From: Paragemmobacter amnigenus
Lineage (GTDB): Bacteria; Pseudomonadota; Alphaproteobacteria; Rhodobacterales; Rhodobacteraceae
Reading direction: 5' to 3'
Assembly (NCBI RefSeq): GCF_009908265.2
Contig: NZ_JAAATX020000010.1
Span: forward strand, 1-64,000
Length of the DNA stretch: 64,000 nucleotides
In this document: positions 8,270 to 16,642 of the stretch, piece after piece
How positions within the stretch are numbered: position 1 is the stretch's first letter
Layout: each line of letters starts with the position of its first letter
The notes under the pieces: model-generated
Told to the model about the DNA's origin: nothing
Databases searched by the model: none
The model's input: only the letters and a program-made list of their open reading frames with translations
Made by a program: the position numbers and the translations under genes

Positions 8270-9055
8270 CCGCGCCATCACCTCGGCCACCGCGGGCGGA
8301 AATCCGGCCGAGGCATCGCCCCAGACCTGCGCCCCCGCGCCCTGCTCCCACAAGGCCACGACCACCCGCCCGTCGCCCGCATGCACCGCCACCGCCGCCG
8401 CCACCGCATCGCACATATGCGGCTGGCAGCCCTGACCGGCCAGCCACTCCCCCTGCCGCTCCAGCGCATTGCCCAGCGCGATGCCCGCCTGCACCCGCGC
8501 CAGCGCCTCGCCCCCCATCAGCGCGGTGAACACCCCCGCCCATTCCGGCGCCGTGACCAGCTCGTACGGGCTCCGCCCGACCCAAGGTTCGACCCCCGCC
8601 TCGGGGCCCAGCCCCGTCGCCTCCATCCCCAGCCGCTGCTCGACGACCCTGCCCTTGCCATCCCAGACAAAGGCGCTGCGCCCCTGTCCGGGCGCGCCGG
8701 GCATCGTGACCGTCACCGTCTCGGCATCCGTCGTGATCTCGTAGGCTTCCGAACAGGTGCCGAAGGTCTCGGTCAGCCGCACCTTGCCGGGTGTCGTGTC
8801 CAGCCATGCGAAAAAGGCCGGACAGCCCGACCCGCCCGTATACTGCCCCACCAGCACCAGATTGCCGACCTTCTCGCCGAAGGCGACCAGCATCATCCCC
8901 TCGATGGGAAAGCTCGTCCCCGCGATCCGCAGCACATGGTCCAGATCGCCCGCCTTCTCGATCACCGCAGGGCCGGAGGGCGTGTCGATCACCTCCTGCG
9001 CCCCAGCCGCCCCCGCTGCGATGAGCACCGCCAGAACCGCCCCGATCCCCCGCAT
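8264..9055 (-). CDS. Secreted conserved hypothetical protein
   Basis: A 263-residue protein with a clear signal peptide (MRGIGAVLAVLIAAGAAGA, cleavage near residue 19), so it is predicted periplasmic. Four cysteines in the mature part (GSGCPAFF, FGTCSEAY, QGCQPHMCDA) could form two disulphides. The middle is beta-rich (RSAFVWDGKGRVVEQRLG). The C-terminal third contains CDAVAAAVAVHAGDGRVVVALWE, a pattern seen in secreted hypothetical proteins of this family of bacteria. It starts 4 nt after ruvB and may be the tail of the ruv operon. No function is claimed. Confidence 0.75.
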   Translation of the reverse strand: MRGIGAVLAVLIAAGAAGAQEVIDTPSGPAVIEKAGDLDHVLRIAGTSFPIEGMMLVAFGEKVGNLVLVGQYTGGSGCPAFFAWLDTTPGKVRLTETFGTCSEAYEITTDAETVTVTMPGAPGQGRSAFVWDGKGRVVEQRLGMEATGLGPEAGVEPWVGRSPYELVTAPEWAGVFTALMGGEALARVQAGIALGNALERQGEWLAGQGCQPHMCDAVAAAVAVHAGDGRVVVALWEQGAGAQVWGDASAGFPPAVAEVMARR

Positions 9056-9059
9056 CGCC

Positions 9060-10088
9060 TCACCCTTCGAACAGATCACCCTGCCCCGGCCCCTTCGGCG
9101 CCTCCAGCCCCAGATGCCGCCACGCCTTCGCGGCCAGCATCCGGCCACGCGGCGTGCGCTGGATCAACCCCTGCTGAAGGAGGTATGGCTCGATCACCTC
9201 CTCGATCGCATCCCGCGCCTCGGACAGGGCCGCCGCGATGGTTTCCACCCCCACCGGCCCGCCGCCGTAATTCTCGGCCAAGAGCGCCAGATACCGCCGG
9301 TCCGCGCCATCCAGCCCCAGATGGTCCACCCCCAGCCGCGTCAGCGCGCTATCCGCGATCTCCTTCGTCAGCCGCCCGTTGCCCTCGACCAGCGCGAAAT
9401 CAACCACGCGGCGCAACAGCCGCCCCGCCACCCGCGGCGTCCCCCGCGCCCGCCGCGCGATCTCCAGCGTTCCCGCAGCCTCGGCCTGCACGCCCAGCAG
9501 CCGCGCACCGCGCCCCACGATCAGGTCAAGCTCGGCCTCGGTATAGAACTGCAACCGCGTCGGAATCCCGAACCGGTCGCGCAGCGGCGTCGTCAACAGA
9601 CCCAGCCGCGTCGTCGCCCCCACCAGCGTGAAAGGCTGCAGATCGATCCGCACCGTCCGCGCCGCCGGCCCCTCGCCGATCACCAGATCCAGCGCGAAAT
9701 CCTCCATCGCCGGATAGAGCACCTCCTCCACCACGGGGGACAGGCGGTGGATCTCGTCGATGAACAGCACATCGCGCGGTTCCAGATTGGTCAGGATCGC
9801 CGCCAGATCGCCGGGTTTGGCCAGCACGGGGCCGGATGTCATCCGGAACCCCACCCCCAATTCCCGCGCCATGATCTGCGCCAGCGTCGTCTTGCCCAAA
9901 CCGGGCGGCCCGTGGAACAGCGTGTGGTCCATCGCCTCGCCCCGCATGCGGGCGCTTTCGATGAAGACGCGCAGGTTCGCCCGCGCCTCGGCCTGCCCCA
10001 CGAATTCCTCCAGCGCCTGCGGACGCAGCGCGCGGTCGGTATCCTCGGCCAGCCGTTCGGGCCGCAGCGTGGGGTCCGGCGTCAGCAT
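9060..10088 (-). CDS. ruvB: Holliday junction branch-migration ATPase RuvB
   Basis: AAA+ hexameric motor that drives branch migration with RuvA. It has 342 residues, typical length. Visible are Walker [12 protein letters not shown], Walker [10 protein letters not shown], the sensor segment [23 protein letters not shown] with the arginine finger, and the C-terminal winged-helix region ending [17 protein letters not shown]. It follows ruvA by 10 nt, giving the order ruvC-ruvA-ruvB. Confidence 0.98.
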   Translation of the reverse strand: MLTPDPTLRPERLAEDTDRALRPQALEEFVGQAEARANLRVFIESARMRGEAMDHTLFHGPPGLGKTTLAQIMARELGVGFRMTSGPVLAKPGDLAAILTNLEPRDVLFIDEIHRLSPVVEEVLYPAMEDFALDLVIGEGPAARTVRIDLQPFTLVGATTRLGLLTTPLRDRFGIPTRLQFYTEAELDLIVGRGARLLGVQAEAAGTLEIARRARGTPRVAGRLLRRVVDFALVEGNGRLTKEIADSALTRLGVDHLGLDGADRRYLALLAENYGGGPVGVETIAAALSEARDAIEEVIEPYLLQQGLIQRTPRGRMLAAKAWRHLGLEAPKGPGQGDLFEG

Positions 10089-10098
10089 CCCCCGCCCC

Positions 10099-10779
10099 TC
10101 ACTTCGGCGCCAGCATCTTCAGCGCCGCACGGATCAGCGCCGCCGCATCCGCCTCGGGCATCTCGGCCGACACGCCTGCCACCGCCTGCGCGGCATCCCC
10201 CGCGCCATAGCCAAGGTTTGCCAGCGCCGACAGCGCATCCGCCGCCGCGTTCGCCCGCGCCTGCGCCGCCCCGTCCACTTTCGCCGCCCGCTTCGGCGCC
10301 GCCGCCACCGGTTCGATCACCGCATCGGCGTCATCGGCGACGGCGGAAACCGACAGCCGCCCCCCCATCGCCATCAACCCCGGTGCCTTCGACTTCAACT
10401 CCAATATCACCCGCTGCGCCAGCTTGGGCCCCACGCCGGGGGCCGCCTGCACCGCCCGCGCATCGCCAAGGGAAATCGCCCGCGCCACCCCTTCCGCGCC
10501 CAGCGCGCCAAGGATCGCCATCGACGCCTTCGCCCCCACCCCCTGCACGGTCATCAACAGCTTGTGCCACTCCTTCTCCAGCATGGTCGGAAACCCGAAC
10601 AGCTGCAGCAGATCCTCCCGCACCAGCAGGTCGGTATAAAGGCTCACCGCCTCGCCCACCCCGGGCAGCGCGGCCATCGTCCGCTCGCTCACATGCACGA
10701 CATAGCCCACGCCCCGCACGTCGATCAGCACCTGATCGCCGCCGCGCCAGTCCAGCCGCCCCGAAATCTTGCCGATCAT
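10099..10779 (-). CDS. ruvA: Holliday junction-binding protein RuvA
   Basis: Tetrameric junction-binding partner of RuvB. The start at 10779 ([11 protein letters not shown]) gives 226 residues and a 4-nt ATGA overlap with the ruvC stop, implying translational coupling. Domain order: OB fold with [14 protein letters not shown], tandem helix-hairpin-helix motifs ([34 protein letters not shown]), an Ala-rich linker, and the C-terminal RuvB-contacting domain [13 protein letters not shown]. Confidence 0.97.
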   Translation of the reverse strand: MIGKISGRLDWRGGDQVLIDVRGVGYVVHVSERTMAALPGVGEAVSLYTDLLVREDLLQLFGFPTMLEKEWHKLLMTVQGVGAKASMAILGALGAEGVARAISLGDARAVQAAPGVGPKLAQRVILELKSKAPGLMAMGGRLSVSAVADDADAVIEPVAAAPKRAAKVDGAAQARANAAADALSALANLGYGAGDAAQAVAGVSAEMPEADAAALIRAALKMLAPK

Positions 10780-11294
10780 CCCGCAGCCCTTCTCAACGCC
10801 GCCTGCAGCCGCCCCGCGCTCTGGCTGTGATGCGCGTGACAGATCGCCACCGCCAGCGCATCCGCCGCATCCGGCCCCGCCACCTTCACCCCCGGCAGAT
10901 GCAGCCTGACCATGTGGTCCACCTGCACCTTGGCGGCATGGCCCACGCCCACCACCGTCTTCTTCACCGCATTGGGCGCATATTCCCCCACCGCCAGCCC
11001 GAACTGCGCGGGAACCAGCAGCGCGATCCCCCGCGCCTGACCCAGCTTCAGCGTCGCCACCGCGTCCTTGTTCACGAACGTATGCTCCACCGCCGCCGTA
11101 TCGGGCTGCCACTGGCGGACCACCTCGGTCAGTTGCGAATGCAGCGACAGCAGGCGCAGCGCCAGATCCCCCTCCTCCTCGCCGGGGGCGGAATGGCAGA
11201 TGCCGTTGGCGACATGGCTCAGCCGCGCCCCGTCGACGTCGATCACCCCCCAACCGAGGTTCCTCAGACCGGGGTCTATCCCGAGAACGCGCAT
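10776..11294 (-). CDS. ruvC: Holliday junction resolvase RuvC
   Basis: Endonuclease that resolves Holliday junctions with RuvAB. It has 172 residues. The RNase H-like acidic residues are visible: Asp7 in [17 protein letters not shown], the Glu in [20 protein letters not shown], and the Asp pair in [16 protein letters not shown]. First gene of ruvCAB; a possible SOS box lies about 50 nt upstream. Confidence 0.97.
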   Translation of the reverse strand: MRVLGIDPGLRNLGWGVIDVDGARLSHVANGICHSAPGEEEGDLALRLLSLHSQLTEVVRQWQPDTAAVEHTFVNKDAVATLKLGQARGIALLVPAQFGLAVGEYAPNAVKKTVVGVGHAAKVQVDHMVRLHLPGVKVAGPDAADALAVAICHAHHSQSAGRLQAALRRAAG

Positions 11295-11604
11295 CCCTGC
11301 CCCTGCTTCTTGTCGTTGCGGGAAGGATTAGCACGAAACGGGAACATCCGGCAAACGCCATTTCCGCTTGCACCCGTTGTAAAGGATTTGTAATGCAGAC
11401 GCAGAAAGCGACGCAGCGCCCCGCGATTGCGACGCGCACCGCAACTCTCCAGCAAAACAAGGGCCACCCGGCCCCCATTCGTCATGCAGCCATTGCAAGG
11501 GTGCTTTGCAGGCGCAGCGCTGGTTATGCACCTGCAGCACGATTATATGGCTCCTCGAAGCAAGTGATGCTTCCACCATGAGCAGTTTATAAAGGATTAA
11601 CCCC
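11295..11604. other. Divergent ruvC / DUF1127 intergenic region
   Basis: This 310-nt stretch has no gene. It contains seven TGCA tetramers within about 180 nt (11365-11545), far above expectation at this GC content. It also has a short hairpin with arms GAAGCA/TGCTTC at 11557-11573, and AAGGA as the ribosome site for the DUF1127 gene. Promoters of both divergent genes must lie here, but I cannot assign convincing -35/-10 pairs. Confidence 0.5.
11342..11356 (-). promoter_or_regulatory. Candidate LexA/SOS box upstream of ruvC
   Basis: The minus strand reads GTTT-N7-GTTC. The alphaproteobacterial LexA consensus is GTTC-N7-GTTC, so there is one mismatch. It lies 48-62 nt upstream of ruvC, a sensible operator position. 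One mismatch in a short motif can arise by chance. Confidence 0.35.
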
Positions 11605-11808
11605 ATGGCCGCCTATGAAACGACCCGCCCGGCGCCGTTCGGCGCCATTTCGATCTTCCGCGCCGTCCAGTTCGTCTCGAACGCCCAGATCGCCTTCTCG
11701 GCCTGGAACGACGCCCGCGTCACCCGCAAGGCCCTTGCCAAGCTCTCGGATCGCGAGCTTGACGATATCGGCCTGTGCCGCGGTGACATCGAAATGATCG
11801 GCCGCTGA
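11605..11808 (+). CDS. Small DUF1127 (YjiS-like) protein
   Basis: A 67-residue protein with the DUF1127 core near its C-terminus: RKALAKLSDRELDDIGL followed by CRGDIEMI. Members in Rhodobacter and Agrobacterium include small RNA-binding or stress-linked regulators (for example CcaF1 in R. sphaeroides); its own target is unknown. AAGGA lies 8 nt upstream of the ATG. It stands alone between the divergent ruvC promoter region and a terminator, so it is probably monocistronic. Confidence 0.88.
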   Translation: MAAYETTRPAPFGAISIFRAVQFVSNAQIAFSAWNDARVTRKALAKLSDRELDDIGLCRGDIEMIGR

Positions 11809-11833
11809 TCCATCAGCGACCTGACCGGATGCA

Positions 11834-11866
11834 GGGCCGCGCACCGTGGGGGGGCGCGGCCCTTTG
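11834..11866 (+). terminator. Terminator of the DUF1127 gene
   Basis: Perfect 9-bp stem GGGCCGCGC/GCGCGGCCC, an 11-nt loop, then TTTG. It lies 26 nt after the stop codon and before the convergent gene at 11879, which it could also serve. Confidence 0.7.
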
Positions 11867-11878
11867 CATTATCCGGCC

Positions 11879-12232
11879 CTAGTCCAGACTGCGCTGCACC
11901 ACCAGCGTGATCCCCTCCGAAATCAGCCGCGTGACCGGTTCGGACTGCAACAGCTTGGCCTGCACCGCATCGAACCCGCCGCGCGCCGCGATGGTTTCGA
12001 CCCTGTCGTCATAGGCCTTGGCGCCCAGATGGTAATGCAGCGCGCCCTTCAGCCCGAAGCAGAAGCACAGCAGGAAGATGCCGATGCGAAAAACCGGACG
12101 GCGGCGGACGGGCGTGCGCCGATAGAAGGACCGCCCCAGCGTCCCCTCCGCCTCGAAGGCAAGGCCCGAGGCATGGGCCTGCTCGATGCGGCCCACACGG
12201 CGATAAAAGTCGTTCATATTCGGGTCGGACAT
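11879..12232 (-). CDS. Small membrane-anchored hypothetical protein
   Basis: A 117-residue protein. The basic N-terminal half (RRTPVRRRPVF) runs into one membrane helix at about 47-64 (VFRIGIFLLCFCFGLKGA), followed by an extracytoplasmic tail of about 50 residues (RVETIAARGGFDAVQAKLLQ, PVTRLISEGITLVVQRSLD). I know of no function. It reads in the same direction as prmA, with a 131-nt gap that contains an 11-bp imperfect hairpin with loop ATTA near 12329-12354, so it may be separately transcribed. Confidence 0.7.
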   Translation of the reverse strand: MSDPNMNDFYRRVGRIEQAHASGLAFEAEGTLGRSFYRRTPVRRRPVFRIGIFLLCFCFGLKGALHYHLGAKAYDDRVETIAARGGFDAVQAKLLQSEPVTRLISEGITLVVQRSLD

Positions 12233-12363
12233 GGTTCTACCCCGTAGCCTCGACCCCCACCGCCTTCGTTTGTATTAAGCAAACACGGCAGGAATGTGGC
12301 AAACCACCCCTTTCGCCGCTTTTCTGCCGCAAGTTTTAATAAACTTCCGGCCTATTCCGGCCC

Positions 12364-13236
12364 TCAGCCCCGCTTCAGCACCAGCGTGGACCATTCCCCG
12401 ATATCCTCGCGCGCTTCCAGCGCGAATCCCGCCGCCACATAGGCCGCCGTCACCGCCTCGGCCTGCACGACCAGAAGGCCCGACAAGATGCAGAGGCCAC
12501 CCTTGCCCACATGCGCCGCCATGTCGGGGGCCAGTTCGATCAGCGGCCCCTTCAGGATATTGGCAAAGACCAGATCATAGGGTGCCGCCTCCGCCAGCCG
12601 CGCATGCCCGAACCCCGCCGCCTCAAGGCATTCGACCCGCCCCGCCAGCCCGTTGATGGCCGTATTGGCCACCGCCACCTCGACCGCGACCGCGTCGATA
12701 TCCGACGCGATCACCAGCGCCTCGGGCAGCACCGCCGCCGCAGCCATCGCCAGCACAGCCGTGCCGCAGCCGATATCCGCCACCTTGGCAGGCCGGAACC
12801 CGCCCTCATACAGCCGGTCAAAGGCCCGCAGGCAGCCCAGCGTCGTGCCGTGATGCCCCGTGCCGAAGGCCACCGTCGCCTCGATCTGCAACGCCACCCG
12901 CCCCTCTGGCACCTTGTCCGCGTCATGGCTGCCATAGACGAAGAACCGCCCCGCCTCGACCGGGCTCAACTCCCGGCGCACCTTGGCGACCCAGTCGATT
13001 TCCGGCAATTCCGACAGGGCAAAGGGCTTCGCGCCAAAGGCCAGCGCGATCACCTCCAGCATGACCATGTCGGGCTTTTCAAGGAAATAGGCCCCGACCT
13101 CCCACAACCCGCTGTCATCCTCGATCTCGAAGACGCCAACCCCCGTGGGCTCCGGCTCCAGCCGCTCGATGGCATTGGCCAGTGCGACGGCGGCATCCTC
13201 GCCTTCCAGCGTGGTCAGGGCGGAATAGGTGGGCAT
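12364..13236 (-). CDS. prmA: Ribosomal protein L11 methyltransferase PrmA
   Basis: SAM-dependent enzyme that trimethylates ribosomal protein L11. It has 290 residues. The N-terminal substrate-recognition part is followed by the family block FGTGHHGTT (124-132), the SAM motif VADIGCGTAVLAM (about 152-164) and LVFANILKGPLIELAP, the conserved N-I-L region. Family length and motif order match. Confidence 0.94.
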   Translation of the reverse strand: MPTYSALTTLEGEDAAVALANAIERLEPEPTGVGVFEIEDDSGLWEVGAYFLEKPDMVMLEVIALAFGAKPFALSELPEIDWVAKVRRELSPVEAGRFFVYGSHDADKVPEGRVALQIEATVAFGTGHHGTTLGCLRAFDRLYEGGFRPAKVADIGCGTAVLAMAAAAVLPEALVIASDIDAVAVEVAVANTAINGLAGRVECLEAAGFGHARLAEAAPYDLVFANILKGPLIELAPDMAAHVGKGGLCILSGLLVVQAEAVTAAYVAAGFALEAREDIGEWSTLVLKRG

Positions 13237-13270
13237 GGGGCGTCTCCTGTCAGGCTATCCCCCGTAAACC

Positions 13271-14134
13271 CTAAACCGCCGCAGGGCGCAACCGCATCAG
13301 AAGGTAATGGTTGCTCGCGCGGAACGCCTCGGCCGTGCGGTCCGTCGCGGTCAGACGCGCCACCAGCGACGCCCGCCGCCGCTCGCCCATCAACCGCCCG
13401 ACGACACCCACGGCCAGCCCCCGCAGCCAGGGCCGGTGCGCCCGCAGCTCGCGGTCCATCCCCGACAGACCCACGCCCAGCACGTTGAAGAAGGCCTGCT
13501 CCAGATCGATGGACGGCGCGACCTCGTCCGTCACCTCGTCCTCGGCCTCGATCACCAGCCCCTCGGCCTCCACCGCCTTGCGGAAGACCGACAGCACATG
13601 CCCGCCGCCAACCACCCGCTTCGGATTGCCCAGCCACGGCCCGCCATCCCGCCGGAACACATCCCCGATCACGATTGCGCCCCCCGGCGCCAGCAGCGCC
13701 CGCGCCTTGGGCAGGCTGTCGCGCAGCTGGATGTACTGGAAGCTCTCCGAGAACAGGCACAGGTCGAACGGCCCCGTCACCCGCGCCTCCTCGAAGATCG
13801 CCTGATGCACCACCGCCCCCGGCGCATTCTCGCGGCACCGCGACGCGAGGAAGGCCGACGGCACCACGATCTCCACCTGATGCCCCATCGCGATCAGCCG
13901 CTTCGCCGTCTCGCCCGCGCCCCCGCCGATATCCAGAATCCGCAACCGCCCCTCGGGGAACAGCGCAAAGAGCCGTCGGCTATAGGCCTCCTGCGCCGCG
14001 CCCAGATTGGCCGCGACAGGCTCCAGCCCCGCCCACAGCCCGTAATGCATGTGCTCCTTGCCCGTCAGCCAGCGGGCGAGCGCACAGCCCGCCTCCAGCC
14101 CGACGGCGCGCGTATCGATGCGCCCCGACCCCAT
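13271..14134 (-). CDS. Class I SAM-dependent methyltransferase
   Basis: A 287-residue Rossmann-fold methyltransferase. The SAM-binding motif LRILDIGGGAGETAKRL is at about 64-80. FDLCLFSESFQYIQL and GGAIVIGDVFRRDGG correspond to post-motif I/II strands. The N-terminal HMHYGLWAGLEP resembles the region before motif I in lipid and small-molecule methyltransferases. The substrate cannot be told. Codirectional with prmA, 34 nt upstream of it, but not obviously linked in function. Confidence 0.85.
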   Translation of the reverse strand: MGSGRIDTRAVGLEAGCALARWLTGKEHMHYGLWAGLEPVAANLGAAQEAYSRRLFALFPEGRLRILDIGGGAGETAKRLIAMGHQVEIVVPSAFLASRCRENAPGAVVHQAIFEEARVTGPFDLCLFSESFQYIQLRDSLPKARALLAPGGAIVIGDVFRRDGGPWLGNPKRVVGGGHVLSVFRKAVEAEGLVIEAEDEVTDEVAPSIDLEQAFFNVLGVGLSGMDRELRAHRPWLRGLAVGVVGRLMGERRRASLVARLTATDRTAEAFRASNHYLLMRLRPAAV

Positions 14135-14173
14135 GACCCGTGAAAACCCCCACCCTTGAAACGCTGCCGCGTC

Positions 14174-14824
14174 TCAGGCGGTCAGTCCGATGGGGCACGT
14201 TACCCCCGTCCCGCCGACCCCGCAATAACCGTCGGGGTTCTTTGCCAGATACTGCTGATGGTAATCCTCGGCATAGTAAAAGACCGGCGCGGGGATGATC
14301 TCGGTCGTGATCGCCCCGTATCCCGCCGCCGTCAGCCGCGCCTGATAGGCCGCCTTCGTCTCGCGCGCCAGGGCCGCCTGCGCGTCATCATAGAAATAGA
14401 TGCCCGACCGGTAGGTCGACCCGATGTCATTGCCCTGCCGCATCCCCTGCGTCGGATCATGCCCCTCCCAGAACACGCGCAAAAGCCCCGCATAATCGAT
14501 CACCGCCGGGTCGAAGATCACCCGCACCACCTCGTTATGCCCCGTCAGTTGCGTGCAGGTCTCCTTGTAGGTCGGGTTCGGGGTGAACCCGCCCGCATAG
14601 CCGACCATGGTCAGCCACACGCCCTTGGTCTGCCAGAACTTCCGCTCAACGCCCCAGAAACAGCCCATGCCGAACATCGCCTCGGCCATCCCCTCGGGCA
14701 CGGGGGATTTCAGCGGGATACCCGACAGGAAATGCGTCTCGGCCGTCGGCAGCGGCTCCGCCCGTCCGGGCAGCGCCCTGTCCGGCGTGACCATCTCCAT
14801 CTTGCGGCGATCGACGAAAAACAT
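14174..14824 (-). CDS. msrA: Peptide-methionine (S)-S-oxide reductase MsrA
   Basis: Repairs methionine-S-sulfoxide in proteins. The start at 14824 (216 residues, [12 protein letters not shown]) is supported by AGGAGG 8 nt upstream. An ATG at 14845 and a longer frame beyond it lack such a site. The catalytic Cys55 lies in [13 protein letters not shown]. The C-terminal [15 protein letters not shown] carries the resolving cysteines of the E. coli-type enzyme. Also seen: [15 protein letters not shown] and [12 protein letters not shown]. Confidence 0.96.
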   Translation of the reverse strand: MFFVDRRKMEMVTPDRALPGRAEPLPTAETHFLSGIPLKSPVPEGMAEAMFGMGCFWGVERKFWQTKGVWLTMVGYAGGFTPNPTYKETCTQLTGHNEVVRVIFDPAVIDYAGLLRVFWEGHDPTQGMRQGNDIGSTYRSGIYFYDDAQAALARETKAAYQARLTAAGYGAITTEIIPAPVFYYAEDYHQQYLAKNPDGYCGVGGTGVTCPIGLTA

Positions 14825-14898
14825 CTGGCGGCCCTCCTTCGGCATGACGGGAATATAGGAACCCATGGCCCCCGCTTCCACGGCAATTTGCCCGCTAG

Positions 14899-14982
14899 GG
14901 CGCAACGGGTAGTTCCCACCCGTGGCCCAAAGGTCCACAGGACGGTGGCGGCCGCACCGCCCCCACGGGGCGGCCGCCACCG
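14899..14982 (-). repeat. Intergenic double-hairpin element, copy 1
   Basis: On the minus strand a 13-bp perfect stem CGGTGGCGGCCGC/GCGGCCGCCACCG is followed by a second, imperfect hairpin (CCTGTGGACC/GGGCCACGGG) and the tail GGGAACTACCCGTTGCGCC. The layout matches the elements near 16330, 22116 and 43372. It fills the MFS-msrA gap. Confidence 0.75.
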
Positions 14983-15003
14983 TAAGGTTAGGCTCTTGGT
15001 TCC

Positions 15004-16245
15004 CTACTCCGCGGGTGCCCCCCGTGCGCGCCACGACCCGAACACCGTCTCATACCCCGGCTCTGGATGCCGCGGGATCATCAGCGCCAGCGCCAGCGCC
15101 ACCAGCGCCATCCCCGCCCCCAGCAGGAACACCCAGTCCGGGCTTTTCGCCCACATATAGCCCAGCGCCGCAGGCAGAAAGACCGCCGCGATATGGTTGA
15201 TGGTGAAGGCCACCGCCGCCGTGGGCGCGATGTCGGCCGGATCCGCGATCTTCTGGAAATAGGTCTTCAACGCGAAGGACAGCGCAAAGAACATCTGGTC
15301 GCAGATATACAGGGCCCCCGCGATCAAGATCCCCCAGCCGAACCAGTAAAGCCCGCCATAGGCCAGAAAGACCAGCGTCAGCCCCACATATTCAAAGGCC
15401 ATCACGCTCCGCTCGCCATAGCGGCCCAACGCCTTGCCCATCGCGGGGGCGGCGACCATCTGGAGGACATAGTTGACCAGCAGAAGCATGGTCATCTCCG
15501 ACACCTTCATGCCGAAGCGTTCGACCATCATGAACCCCGCAAAGACGACAAAGATCTGCCGCCGCGCGCCCGCCATGAACTGCAACGCATAGAACAGCCA
15601 GTACCGCCGCCGCAGCACCATGCGCTTGTTCTGCGGATGCGGGCTTTCGAATTGCGGATAGGCGAAAAAGCAGAACACCGCGATCGCCGCCGTGATGCCC
15701 CCCGACACCAGATAGACCATGTTATAGGTCAGCCCCAGCGCATCCCAGAACAGGACGATCGCCCCATAGGCCAGCAGCGACGCCCCTGACCCTACCGCCA
15801 CGATCCGCCCCAGAACCTCGGGCGCGCGCTTCTTGTCGATCCATTGCAGTTGCAGCGACTGGTTGACCGTCTCGAAATAGTGGAACCCGATGGACGACAG
15901 CAGCGTCACAAGCAGCATCCCGCCAAAGGACGGAAACCACGCCGTCACCGCCGTCGACACCCCCAGCAGGAACAACGCGCCCAGCCCCAGCACCTGCTCG
16001 CGCAGGACCATGATCAGCAGGATCACCCCGATCGCCAGAAAGCCCGGGATCTCGCGCACCGTATGCAGCCAGCCGATCTCCACCCCGCTGAACCCCGCCG
16101 CCTCGATGACGAAGTTGTTCAGCAGCGCCGACCATGTGGCAAAGGCGATGGGCATGGCAAAGGCCATGATGAACAGCAGGCTTTCCGGCCGCCGCCACAG
16201 GGGCAGCGACTGGGCCTCGTCAAGGGTCATGGTCCGAAGTTGCAT
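15004..16245 (-). CDS. MFS transporter
   Basis: Major facilitator superfamily permease, 413 residues from the start at 16245 ([12 protein letters not shown]). About 12 hydrophobic segments are visible, beginning near residue 22 ([20 protein letters not shown]). A central cytoplasmic loop contains [14 protein letters not shown]. The last segments include [14 protein letters not shown] and [18 protein letters not shown]. Substrate unknown. The frame is open far upstream into a hairpin-rich spacer, so the longer version is rejected. Confidence 0.87.
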   Translation of the reverse strand: MQLRTMTLDEAQSLPLWRRPESLLFIMAFAMPIAFATWSALLNNFVIEAAGFSGVEIGWLHTVREIPGFLAIGVILLIMVLREQVLGLGALFLLGVSTAVTAWFPSFGGMLLVTLLSSIGFHYFETVNQSLQLQWIDKKRAPEVLGRIVAVGSGASLLAYGAIVLFWDALGLTYNMVYLVSGGITAAIAVFCFFAYPQFESPHPQNKRMVLRRRYWLFYALQFMAGARRQIFVVFAGFMMVERFGMKVSEMTMLLLVNYVLQMVAAPAMGKALGRYGERSVMAFEYVGLTLVFLAYGGLYWFGWGILIAGALYICDQMFFALSFALKTYFQKIADPADIAPTAAVAFTINHIAAVFLPAALGYMWAKSPDWVFLLGAGMALVALALALMIPRHPEPGYETVFGSWRARGAPAE

Positions 16246-16642
16246 GGCTCCGCCATACGCCTGCCGGACGGGGCGGGATAGGGTAAACTTGTGACGGTGA
16301 CATTGTGGGGGGCTCGCCTCCCCGACCTTGGCGCAACGCTCAGGTCCGGACCGTGGCCCAAAGCCACGGTCCGCGCACGACCCGCCCCACCGGGTCGTGC
16401 GCCACGGGCGCCCGCCCCGGCGTGTCGCGCGCGGCCCTACCGGCGGCGATGCGAAACGCCCCACTGGGGCCTTTCGCACCGCCTTTCGCCACTTGGCGGA
16501 AACCAGACCCAGCGCCATCCAAGTAGGCGGGGTTCCCCCGGCCAACCCGCCCCCCCGCCCCTTACCCAAACCCTACCGCACCGCCCCCTGCGTGCTGACA
16601 GTTTGCGGTACCGTTTCCGGCACGGATCCCGGACACCGGAAA
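16246..16642. other. Hairpin-rich spacer between priA and the MFS gene
   Basis: No gene in 397 nt. Besides the double-hairpin element at 16330-16402 it holds a 13-nt-arm stem with one mismatch (TGCGAAACGCCCC with GGGGCCTTTCGCA, 16450-16478). A GTAGGCGGGGTT repeat lies near 16523. It carries the 3' end of priA and the 5' region of the MFS gene. Confidence 0.6.
16330..16402 (-). repeat. Intergenic double-hairpin element, copy 2
   Basis: Read on the minus strand: a perfect 12-bp stem GCGCACGACCCG/CGGGTCGTGCGC, then a perfect 10-bp stem GGACCGTGGC/GCCACGGTCC with loop TTTGG, then the tail GGACCTGAGCGTTGCGCC. Same plan and tail as the other three copies. Confidence 0.75.
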
